A stretch of 64,000 bases of DNA from NCBI RefSeq assembly GCF_000972845.2, contig NC_040018.1, positions 9,206,657 to 9,270,656 on the forward strand. Reading direction: 5' to 3'. Shown in pieces: positions 37,900 through 49,400 of the stretch (positions are counted from its first letter, which is position 1; each line of letters opens with the position of its first letter). The notes under the pieces were generated by a model. The model saw only the letters and a list, made by a program, of their open reading frames with translations, ran no database searches and was not told where the DNA came from. The position numbers were made by a program, and so were the translations under genes. The stretch comes from Larimichthys crocea (taxonomy: Eukaryota; Chordata; Actinopteri; Sciaenidae).

Positions 37900-40800
37900 A
37901 ACTTTTATTAATACTGGAATCATCACAGTGCGTTTTGTTACATTAGCAGTGACTAATTAACAAAAAAGGGTCAATTTTACAAAAAGGAAGACAGAAAAGA
38001 AAACCTTATCATCAGCGACAGGCAAAACAACCTTTTTTGAAATCAATCCACAATAAATTAAAGAAGAAGAGCAGAAGAAGGGGACAGAAAGAAGAAGAGA
38101 GAAAGGACAAAGACCACAGTGCCTGCAGGGAGGGAAGAGAGGAGCAAAAGATCCGTTTGTACAGAAAGATGAAGCCGGTGTTGACTCTGTCACAATGGTA
38201 TCCTTTGAACAAAATTGTCCCATAGAAATAATATCAACGCCTTAATGGTGAGTTGTAGAGAGTTTTCATTGTAGAGTTCATATGGCGGCTGTAAAGGACG
38301 AAGAAGAGAAAGAGAGCGAGCGAGAGACACTACTGAAAACTGGAGTACTGACAGCAAGACATTCACTTAAGTTAAGGTGGCGGTGGCACCAAGAGACCAC
38401 TTTGGCCACTCTGTTCTGCATGGCTGTGTGACAGGAAGTTACACCACGTTTCATCATGATCCTCTGGAGGACTTCGGTGGATCATCATGAAGCCTCAGAA
38501 AATCTACCTAAGTCATGTTTGTTTCAGACAAGTGTGTGAAAGTGTGTGTGTTTGTGAATGTGTAGTGGGTTTGGTTAGTATTAGACAGCAGGAAGGACTG
38601 ACAGATTGTGAGTAGGAGGTGGGAGGGAGGAACAGTAGGGGTCTTAACCACGTATCTGTGTGCAACACACACATACATGCACATATACACATAACCTGTG
38701 CAGATGGCTAAAGGAGTGGGTTGTGCATAGAGCAAATACTTCTTTTGGTCTGATCATGAATACAACACAATCTGTCCTTCAACTTGGCAACTTGCCATCG
38801 CCAGGTCCTTCTCATTTGTATAGGTCAGATAAAGAACTTCATTGTGCATTTCAGTTAATAAGTGTGTAACATTAGAAAAGCTTATTCAAGTTTACAGTGT
38901 ACACATATTCGAAGGGTATCATGCCACAAATAAGGCTGTTTTTTCCACAAAATTTCCACAGAGATTTCTAATGTCGTCTTCATGCTGTGAGCAAATGCTC
39001 AAAGTGGAAGTCTGCCAATTTCTTAGAAGTCTGAGTAACCAGGGAAACTCTGAGATGCGGACGGTTAACAAGTTTACTGGCTCCAGGAAGTTAGAAATTG
39101 GCCGTGGCTGAATATTTTATGGTTGTCAACCATCAACAGGCAGACCGAGTTTCTGTTTAAGCCTACTTTTAATTCCATTATGTCACATCGAACAGTAGCA
39201 AAATGACAAGACAAGATGTTGAATGTCCTCCTTGATCCCTGTAAGTCTGCAGAAGGAATCAATCAATCAGACATTGGTTGGAGAGTAGCTGATTACTAAC
39301 TGAGTAATGTGAGTTTGTCTTGGCTTGAAAGGAAGAAGCAGACGTTCTTGGGAGTCCTTTCACAATACTTTTTTAAAGTGTTTTTGTAGTGTATCATTTG
39401 GAAGAACTTTGATAATATCATCTTGTTTTTTTCTACTTAAAGTACGGATATGTATCTTTCGAAGAACAACCCTTCTTGTGCTAAGGTTACATTACATTTT
39501 GAAATTTAACCATTATGCCGTCATTGTCACTTGCGGCCACCGTGGCAGCTGTTCAGCCTAAGTTGCCTCATCTCCCTTTGAGTGTTTTTTTTACTTTAGC
39601 CAATTTAGCTCAATTTAACTGAAGTACTGAAGCTCTTTATTGATTAAGATAGTGTTTTTTTGGTCTTACAACCCCGTGATTTACACACCGGCAGATTTCT
39701 TGTGATGGCAATGTGTGTGGAAAGGTTCACAGCATGTTGAATTATGCTTCCCACTTCCATCTTGTGGGTTTCTATGACAGAAGCTCACTTAGAAACAATC
39801 AAAGTAATATAAGCAGCCTGTGAGATGATGCCAAAAAGATGCCTTAAAAGGCCTGATCAAAATTAATTAAAATGTAATCTAGCACTGAGATAGAGTGCCA
39901 GACCTCCAGCTGCTTGCTACCAGTGCATGTTTCATGTACAGCGGGGAGAAGTTTACCCTAACTAATGCTTCCAGCCCTTCTTTGAGCAACACACCCAGGA
40001 CCCATAATGATACCACCCGTTAGCCATAACCACACACAGAGAGGGGAGGGAAGAGTGTGAAGGAAGAAGATGGACAGAGAGAGAAACACAGCTGAGGTCA
40101 TACTCACTGTGGACTGTAGTGAAAATAAAGACTTCATCAGAATTATTTTTCATTAGCTTTGATGGGCTGTGAGAAACAAAGAGACCATGAACGGCCGGTG
40201 GGACTCTCATCACGACAAGTGTCTTGTCAGATAGATGGCATTTATTGGTCGAGGGGAAGAGGAAGATAATAGAGAGGAAAAGAAGAGAGGGGTACACAGG
40301 TGCAAAAAATGTGGGATCAGAATATTTAAATTCAGTTTTCCTTCTCCATACTCTCTACTTGTTGTTCAAATACACCTCCAAGCTTTTCAGACAATGGTGC
40401 TGTTGAGTGTTTAGCTCTGAATCCTACTGTGGTCCCATCTTCTCAAGAAACGAATCACCAAACTAATCATTGAGCTTTCACTAGTTGTTCAAGGAAAAGT
40501 TTTTTAGCTTTTTCTTTATTTTTTTCTATTCATAGAGTCTTGTCAACAGGTGCCAGGCAAACAGCAGAGACTCCTGGAAGTCCGTCCACCTTGCTAAAAA
40601 AAAAAATCCAGCACAATGTTTTTACACTTTGGTTTTTATGGGAATTCATGCAAATTATGGGAATATATAGCGTGTTACTTTGACAACTTTAGAGATGCTG
40701 GAAGGTGGATTATTTACTTTTGACAAAGCCAGGCTAGTTGTTTGATGCAAGGCTAGACTAATTGTCTTCTGGCTACAGCTTCATATTAATCGTACTGAGA

Positions 40801-42110
40801 GTAGGATAAATGTTGTCATTTATATCTCGAGAATAAATGAATTTCCTAAAATATCTTGACAGTCTAGAAGCTCATATCAGTCCTTGATGTGTACATAACA
40901 CTCAACAGCAATATAGTCTGTCAGGCTCGCTGTTTGTATGGAAACACAGTATTTTCTGAAGTCATCATTTCAACTTTTAATCAAGTATGCATACTGTAAC
41001 TACCTGTAACATGAAAGAAATGTACCATGTTCCATGTTTATATGAATCTATATGTTGTCTAACTCACACACTAGCCTTGTTAGGCATCAGGACAGCTAAC
41101 AGCAAAAGAAATTCAAATGTAATAATGTCGCTGAAAGTTTAGATGGGATCATTTTCAACCTGTTAACTCGATCAAATTAAAAAAATTAATGTTAAATAAA
41201 AATGTTACTTTTTACAGTGCTAGTTCCTTTCGGACATGCTGTAGTTAGGACTGTGTAGGTTCTTCAGTTGAGGAAGAAGGAACTGTATTGTGTGCGTATC
41301 GTGTGTGTGTGTGTTTGTGTGTACGCATGCATGCCTGCACGCATGTAAATCTGGCTATGTGTCTATGTGTGTTCCTGCAGAATGTCCTGTTTTCACTGTA
41401 GCTCTTGCCATGCCCATGTGCCTTCAGGCCTATTTCTACCCATATACACATACACTCATGGGCATATTGACTCTTCTGTAGCAGAGTAGTTATTTCAGCT
41501 TGTTCAGACAGTTAGCTCAGTACACAGTTAATTCAGCATGTTAAAAAAAGACATTAATTTTTAGTTAAGTAACTCTTTGTGCTGTTAACTGGGCATTTTA
41601 AAGGAAAACAGCAGTGTTGTGTCGTCCTCTCATCTCACACTCATCCATCATCATTTGGAAATAAGCAGCATGTTTGTTCTGCAGGGCATTACAATCCCTT
41701 TAATCAAGCAATAACTTACTGTAAATAAGTGGCAGTGAATTCAGTTGTTTCAGTTTGCACTAAACATAGAGCTCATACACATTCAGACAAATGGAATCGG
41801 CTCTAGTAGTGTCCTTGGATGTATAGTAAAGGGTCTCTAAACTCCAAATCATACCATCAGAGCCATACAAAGTGGAATAGCTTTTAGATGGGGGAACACA
41901 AGTATCCTAGAGTGGACAAAACAGTGGTATTTTCCTTTAACACACCCACACTGGAACATCATTGTGAATGTACGTACATGCACACTATCTCTGTATTGCT
42001 TTCCTACTGTTTCAACTTTCAACAAGTTCTGACATTGCAATAGTTCAAGCATGTCAAAAAAGTACAGTTCGATGTCCCCTTTGACCTCGTAGTACATTCA
42101 GCAGACGTAC
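37900..42110. other. Intergenic or far 3' flank of mtss2, no exon seen
   Basis: No coding exon is supported. Minus-strand AATAAA hexamers occur near 37903, 39632, 40245 and 40504. Any of them could mark the end of a minus-strand transcript, but nothing links them to the gene at 45.5 kb. A purine-rich tract lies at 38055-38145 and a GT/CA patch at 41296-41325. Confidence 0.35.
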
Positions 42111-42188
42111 GTATATTCATGTACAGTGTGACCTCGACGGGCGGTCCTACACAAACTCTTCAGATGAACATTTTCTCACCCAAAATGT

Positions 42189-42366
42189 GTTTTTTGTTTT
42201 TTTTTTGGGGGGGGCGGGCAGGGGGGGGGGAATGGAGTCTAAGCCCGCTGCTCTCCCCTTCCACCCTCTCACCCAGTCAGATTCAGCTGATACAACACAC
42301 AGAATCCACATGTGACAACACACATACAGTAGTTCCCCCCCCCCCCGGACAAAAAAAAAAACAAAA
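42189..42366. repeat. Opposed homopolymer runs that can form a stem
   Basis: On the plus strand a T run plus G-rich run (42191-42230, T10 then G8CGGGCAG10) is matched about 100 bp later by a C12 run and an A run (42335-42361). They are complementary in order (T/G against C/A), so either strand could fold into a hairpin. Further A runs lie at 42373-42384 and 42427-42444. Confidence 0.7.
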
Positions 42367-44719
42367 TAAGGCAAAAAAAAAAAAGAAAGAAAAATCCCCT
42401 TGCCGAAGCACTGTTTCAAAGTTCAACAAAAAAAAAAAAAAAAAGTGTGCTGGCAGAAGGTGACAATATTTAAAAATTGCAAACACTCTCCTCTCTATCT
42501 CTTTAAATTAAATCATATTTTTTTTTCTTTTTTAAAAAGCCACAAACATGTTTAAAACAGTGCTCTGTTCATTGAAATAATAAAAGAAATAAGTCGACAA
42601 AAAGAGTATGTAAGAGCACTGATGTCACCGGCTATGTTCAGGTCACTGCTAGAAGAGCGTACAGACATGATGATGAAGAGTTCACTATCCTACAGTTCAA
42701 CAGCCAAACAAGGACACACTCACTCTCGACCCAAACATCCTACATCCATATGTTACACAGCTTAGTAGTTTGTGTTACAACTGGAGTTTTTTCTTCTTTT
42801 TACATTAATTAAAAGTAAGACTAAATATTCAAACAGTACTGCAGAATGAAAAGAAAAACAAAACCAAAATATTTCATGTCATATTTTCTAACAAACCTTT
42901 ATACCAAATCTGTGCGCCTGATTCTCATTTACAAGTACAGCACATAGAGTAAATACTGTTTGAACAGGCAGTGAAATGCTCATTCTACACACATTTTCCT
43001 CTCTCTGTCAGCTTAAAAAGTCTCATTTAAACCCTCCTGCTTCTTTGCCATCAGCGAGCGTATCAAACAGGCAACACCTTTTCTCACATCTTAATGTCCA
43101 TAAATAATCCTTTCATGCAGCCGTGGCCTGAGCTGAACTGGGTGATCTGCGCTGCGCTGCACTGAGCTGAACCATACTGGCATAGCCTAGTGAAAATTGT
43201 CCTTTAGATAGTAAAGGTTTTAACTCTGAGCGAATTTGGGCCAAAGAACTGTTGCTCAGCTATGTTCAAGGCTTAGCTTTTCTTTCTCATAATGCAAAAA
43301 CATACAGTATTTATAGGTCAGAATATATTTGCAGATAAGCGGGGGTGCTGAAATGTATTTGCACTTGAACATGAGTGAAAATGACTTTGTAATACAGGCT
43401 ACAGTATTTTGGACATTTGGAAACAGCATTCTGTGTTTGAAACTCTGGAGTACATTCACAACACTCTATCCATTGAACATGATCTACATGTGCAAATACA
43501 TTTCAAATCTGTTGTATGATGATGAGTGCCACAAATAAACACGCATACTGTATGTTTGCAATGCCTGTGCATGCTGATAGAATGGATGTAAATAGAATTC
43601 AATCGTCATTCTCATATTATGAAAAAATGAATATCAACAAATTCATGTTGTTATTATTCATGTGTCTTTTCTGAACCAGCATACTTGTTGCCCTGAATAA
43701 GCCTTCGCTGTCAACGGTTTTTTAGGTATTATCATCACAGTAGGTAAGTACTCTAATTAAAATAAGATCCGTAGATGGTCCAGAGTGATGGAGCCGTTGT
43801 CTCTTGGAAGACATGTAGTTGCTGAGCTTTTTAAGCCTAATATTCATAATGTTGAGACAGATATTTGACAGATAAACTGTTTGCATGGCTAGTGACAAAC
43901 GTGTTTGTCACTTTAAAGAACCCATTAAAGCAAAAATAGTCTGACCTGATCTGTGCAGTGTATTTTTTGCATCATGTGTTCAGATACCAGCACAGCCGCA
44001 TCATAAAAAGCTTCACTATCCACGGCAGGCGATGGCTTGTAGAACCCTGAAGAGCACTGACATCCAATCATTTTTTTGACAAATATTTTGCTCTACTTTC
44101 TTATCCCATCTCTTATTTGACCAATCACTCCAATTCCACTCGTCTTTTTCACTTCCTCTTTGCCCCTTTCTGTCTTCTTCTACAAATTAAATCATTTCCT
44201 CAGGACGCAGTCCAATTGGCAACTATCTCTCTCGCTTTCACTCTCCCTATCATACAGTATGACTACAGCAACACCTAGTGGCTATTGTACACACTCTACA
44301 CCTATCAAAGTGCTTACAGTTTGTTTTTGTTTTTTCATCCATTTCCTCCACCAGAAAGAGACAGGGACAGGGAGAGAGACACGCCAAAATGAAATCACAG
44401 TCAATGTGTAATTTAGCATTCCTGATGATTGCCTGAATGTGACAGGAGAACCTACAATCCTCCATCGATCCTCTTCTTGGAAACAAGAAAATAAAACACA
44501 TTTATTGCTCCATTTCTGATTTAACATTTTCTCTCTGGTTCTAGAAAATATATATGAATATATCTATACGCCTGGATTACTTCTCGTAACTTCTCGTACA
44601 GTGGTAACAAGGTAAATGACGTCACGATATAAACAAGAAAATACACGCACAACACACAGAAGAAAAGCCCTGCCCTCATTGGGTAACCAGCTGTCCTGCA
44701 GCAGAGCTCTACCCACCCC

Positions 44720-44724
<5 letters not shown>

Positions 44725-44751
<27 letters not shown>
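44725..44751. repeat. (CA)n microsatellite
   Basis: Short pure CA run in the presumed 3' UTR or flank of mtss2. Confidence 0.9.
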
Positions 44752-44753
<2 letters not shown>

Positions 44754-44939
44754 TCGCGCTTCACATTTGCCCACATGCAAACACATGAATGCACGCACGC
44801 ACTACACAGAGAGAGAGAGGGGAAGGGGTACTAACACGGTTCAATGCCAACAGTATTTTTTTTTTTAAGACTTCTTTTACATTAGGATGAACCGGAGGAG
44901 ACCTCTGGTTTGTTAGCTCCCCGTGCTAATACCAAAGCT

Positions 44940-45004
44940 TCAGTTCAGTGGGCTAATAAGTACAGTATGTTGCTGCTGAGACAGCCTGGGTTCAAATCCA
45001 GCTG
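44940..45004 (+). repeat. tRNA-like fragment with B box
   Basis: Contains 'agttcagtgggctaataagt' (A-box-like) and GGGTTCAAATCCAG at about 44988-45001 (B-box-like), at roughly tRNA spacing. I do not see a clean cloverleaf, so this is more likely a SINE head than a tRNA gene. Confidence 0.35.
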
Positions 45005-45396
45005 TTCACATGGCACCCCCCCTCCCCTCTTGTCCCCACTGGCCCTTCCTTCAGTCTTCAGTCTCTCATCTGGGATTAGACAGTCGGTTAGTTGGAGAAG
45101 AGGATGGGGAAGGGTTTAAGTTGGCAAACAGAACCCAGTCTTTCTCCCTTTCTTTGCCATTTTTTTTGATCCTATCTGTTTTTCCCACGAGTCTTTCCGT
45201 CCCTGGGTGAAGGTGTAGAGAAGACAAACATGCGTCCAACACACACTAGTTATAGTGGCCAGCTAGGAGCCTGTCAATATTCAGTATTTAACTTTGTCAG
45301 CATGGGTTAACATTATTAATGTTATTATTATCATTATATTATATATCATTTACTCTAATGATGTCCTTAAACTTGTTTTTTGTGTATGTTTTTGTT

Positions 45397-45402
45397 TTTA
45401 TT
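45397..45402 (-). terminator. Candidate polyadenylation hexamer AATAAA
   Basis: AATAAA on the minus strand, about 135 nt past the mtss2 stop. The sequence after it is A-rich rather than GU-rich, which weakens it. A second hexamer at 44501-44506 is an alternative. Confidence 0.25.
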
Positions 45403-45536
45403 CATCTTCTGTTATATTATAGCTTCCCCTACATGGTTAAGTTTTTGTGTATGTACTAGGCGGTTGGGTTGCACCACACCAACACCTGATTCCCTATTGG
45501 CTGACAAGTATCATCCTCTTCCTGCTTCTCCTCCAA

Positions 45537-46423
45537 TCACAAGATGCGAGGTGCCGAGCGGTCATTGGAGACGGTCTTGCGAAGGCGGACTCCTCTCCTG
45601 ATGGTGGTCAACATGTCACCGGACCCTTCTGCCCCCTCTGTCCCTGTCTGAGTGTCGCCGGGGCCAGTTGGCGGCAGTGTCGGGTCATCAGGGAGGGTGG
45701 GGAAAGGAAATTGCCCCTCTCCAAGGGCGTGTGCACTCGCTACCAACTCGCCGATCTTCTCCACTAGGCTGTGCCGATTGGCGGCGATCATCTGATCCTC
45801 CTCTGATCCAGCCCCTGAGCCTGTTCCCATTGCAAGGCCCCCATGCTGCTGGGCATAGACCTCTAACGCTGCTCCTGATCCCCAGGCAGTGTTAGGCAGA
45901 CTGAGGCGCTTCGGTGACGCCTTCACATAATCAAGCGCTCCCTGTGCATCCTCGACTCCAGTGAAGAACACACACTCTTCACTGCCCACACGCACAGGCA
46001 CACCACCTGCGTGCCCCCCACCTGCATACCCACCACCACCAGCGCCAGGTGAATGCGAGTCTCCGGGAACAGTGGGTGTCTTGACAGGCACAATGGGTGG
46101 TCGGATGGGAATTGGCCCCGCGTTGGACAGTGTGCGCCTCACGCCTGGTTTAGTAGATGGCGTTCGGCGGATGGTGGCAGTGCCTGGAGTACCTGCTCCA
46201 CCTCCACCAGCTCCACCAGGTTGTCCTGGTATGCCATGACCCCCAGGACCAAGAACCCCACTGGGTAGTCCGGCTGTGCTGGCTGGCCTCTTGGTCTGGA
46301 TCATGCGTCTGTAGTTCTGGGCAATGTTAGAGTGTCGAGGAATGGTGGAGGACTTGTCGAACTCTGTCTGTCCATCGGGACCTTCAGCGTCACCGTTCAC
46401 TGAGTAGCAATCATAATCTGAAC
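45537..46423 (-). CDS. mtss2: mtss2 last coding exon (WH2)
   Basis: The acceptor AG is at 46424-46425, and the exon opens with GT that completes a Gly codon from the previous exon (phase 1), then SDYDCYSVNGDAEGP. It encodes the low-complexity Pro/Gly-rich tail (SSTIPRHSNIAQNYRRMIQT, then KRPASTAGLPSGVLGPGG, VRRTLSNAGPIPIRPPIVPV, KASPKRLSLPNTAWGS). The block NRHSLVEKIGELVASAHALG follows, then GEGQFPFPT. The WH2 motif (MLTTIRRGVRLRKT) and NDRSAPRIL close it, with TGA at 45537-45539. The fish tail has extra Gly-rich stretches (GGAGGGGAG, GAGGGGYAGGGHAGG) compared with what I recall of the mammalian protein. In WH2 motifs the LKKT-like core (here LRKT) contacts actin. Confidence 0.95.
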
Positions 46424-49400
46424 CTAATGGGTGAGAGGGAAGGTAAAAAAATTATATAACATTTTTGATTGACGTCTGTTATTTTGGTAGGGTTTTTGGA
46501 TAAAGGATAAATCATCACAGCAATTCAGGAACACATTTATTTTTATTCAGTTTTATTTTTATATCGTCATCTCCCAGCTGTTGTCAAGGAAACTGTCATA
46601 ACCAAAAACCAAGCCAATTATCTATTTAATCATCCGCAAACACACTATGCTGCTTGGATGATTAAATAGATAATTGGCTTTGTTTTTTGGTAACACTACA
46701 CTCTAATAACAGGAACTCTTGTGAAAGTGATAAAGTTAATTAAAGCTAATTATGCAGTTTGTGAATGTTGATATTTCACTTTGAAAAATTCACAACACCA
46801 TCCTTTGACAGGTTGTCTTTCCTGAGATTTTACTAAATATAAGGTGATGAATGTGGCTGGGAGAACAAGATTAAAACTACAGTGTAGTAGAGAACAGCAG
46901 ATTAGAGTTTCACCTTGTGAAGGAATCGTGTCCTCAGAGCAGGACGGGGTCGTGGTCTCTGTGCTGTAGCCACTGGAGTACTGCAGGGAGTCTCTGCTGC
47001 TTTTCTGCTGCTCCATGCTCAGTCCTCTGGTCAGCACCATGGCCAAGTCACTGGCTGCTGGAGAAACCTCATCTCCATGCTGAGGACATAGAGAGAGAGA
47101 GGGCGCATTGAAATCACATTTAATCAGCCAGTTGTTTCAGAACTAAATTTAGACTATTGTTTTATTAATTACATGTGTGGGATGTGTGAGCTTACACATC
47201 CATGAGTACACCAACATACAGTAAATGTGTCTAAAACTCTGTTAAAGGTAAATTAAATAAAAAATAAAATCAGTGTACCATCCACAGTAATAAACTACTT
47301 ATCTAATTTAATCCTTTATTAATGTAATAATGTGGATAATTGCTTGCCAGTTGGACCAGAAGAAACAAATGTCTATTACTTCCAAAACTGTGGCTTGTAT
47401 CCACAAGCACAAAATAGTGATAATAAAAATAATATTGAATTTAGGTTGGTTCATATGCTGTGACTGTGTCTGTTGTCTCATCTCCAAAAGAAAACAAAAT
47501 AGTAAAAAAGCAAAAGCTTCTTTTGGACTGCGTTCATCAGTTGATCATAATATGGCTGGCTCAGTATTTAGCTCCCATTTTATTGGTCATCTGCAAATAT
47601 AATGTCCAGTTTCACTGTTACGCTGATGACACACAGCTCTATATTCCAATCAGACATCCAATCCCTATAATATAGCAACCCTCATCAAAATCTAGATGTA
47701 CTCATTGATCCCCCAACAAACAGAGGTCACATAATATCTGTCAACCAGAAACCGATACTAAGTCCTTAGTCAGAAAACTTGCCGTTATTTTGATCAGGAC
47801 TTTTGTTTTGAGCCCTGTGCATAGAAAGTTGTTGTCATGTTTTTATCACTTGAGAAATGTAGCCATGGTTAAGTATTTTATTTTGGCTATGCCATGGCCA
47901 TGCTTTCATTTCCTCCAGTCTCAACTACTGTGACTCCCTACATACCTGTCTCAGTCAGAAATCAATCCACTGCCTACAGTTATTCCAAAATGCTGCTGCT
48001 CAACTTTTAACTGAATGCAAAAACATCACCACATCATCTTGTTTTGGCACCCTTACACTGGTTTACCTCAGGATTGATTTTAACATAATTCTAATTACTT
48101 TCAAGGCCAGATAAGGACTTGCTTTATTACCCTATAAGCCATGATGTAGACTGAGATCCTCTGGTGTTGCTACCATTCCAAGGTCTAGGCTGAAAACCAA
48201 AGGAGACCCTACACTGTGGAACTACCAGAGGAGATCAAGCTCAAGCAAATCTCATATCTCAAGAAAAATAGCTTTTATTGTTGTTATTTTTTATTTTTAT
48301 CTTATTTTGATTTGTTTGCATGTTTTATTTTGATCATTGTAAAAGATTTTGTTACCTGTACAGAAAGATTCTATACAAATAAAGTTATTATAATAAAAAT
48401 ATTACACTTTCATGTATTATCCACACATCTAACCTAATCTATTTCCTTTGTTTGTCCCACAGTATTTCACTTATACCTTCAGCCTGCTTGTCAACATCAT
48501 CCAGCTTTACCTTGGCAGCAATAGTAGCCGGGTTCATCCTGGATCTCTGCGCGTCATCAGGGTGTGATGGTCCGGCATATCCCTGGGAGCCTGGTGATGC
48601 CTCGTTCTCCCTCAGTCTATCAAGAGGTTCCTTTCTCCTCTGAACTGCTGCCGCAGCCACTGGCTGCTCATACTGACCTGCTTTGGACCAATCCTGAAGA
48701 GGTGTGTCAGATTATTAAACAGGAAGTAGCTGGTACGATTTGTACGAGAGACTTGTCCACTATCCAGCAGTTTGATGCCCTTCATCTGAGTGCAGAGAGG
48801 GGGCCTTCATGGGTGGATTATGTCTGGGTGTATGTGGGTAGGGGCCTTTTTTTTAGTGTTTCATAGAGTTTATAGTGAGGTTGATTGGTCTGCTCTCCAC
48901 ACCCTGCTTAGTTTTGTCCAATCTCCAGAAGATTGCAAAACCAGTGAGTGAAACTGGGGAGGCCAAAAAAAATATCCATGCACACACACAGAAAGTGGGG
49001 ATGAACACATTAAGGAAGCAAAGCAATGTGGTTATGAGTTAATCAGGTGATGAAAATGAAAAGAAAATAAAGCCTATGCATTAACTGAAACTTATTAAAC
49101 AGAAACGGAAGAAAATGTGCAACTGAAAGAAATGGAAGCCAATGGAGAACAAACCTTCCAGATAGGGACCTTTGATGTGGGAGAGGAGGAGCTGGATCCA
49201 GAGGGGCAGTTATAGGGTGGGGACTCAGGAACAGGAAGAATGACAGAGAGAGGCCTGATGGAGCCAGAGTGAGAGAGAGCGGGGCGGAAGGTAGCGAAGG
49301 ACGTGCCAAACTGCGGGATGAGAGACATCGTCACGTCAACAGAGAAAGAAAAAGAGTCCTCAGACCAGAGCAGGAACAGATCTGACACAGAGAAGATCTA

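Larger units (their letters stand above)
42111..45536 (-). other. Probable 3' UTR and 3' flank of mtss2
   Basis: Directly follows the mtss2 stop codon on the minus strand, with no other gene in between. It has the homopolymer-rich, CA/GT-rich make-up common in fish 3' UTRs. Minus-strand AATAAA hexamers occur at 45397-45402 (about 135 nt after the stop) and 44501-44506 (about 1 kb after it). The second has a U-rich stretch downstream and looks the better candidate. The lower boundary at 42111 is only where the homopolymer-rich character fades. RNA evidence is needed to place the true end. Confidence 0.4.

Noticed and set aside
42119..42463. Frames with Lys-rich or Phe-rich stretches
   Set aside because: Produced by A and T homopolymer runs in a probable 3' UTR.
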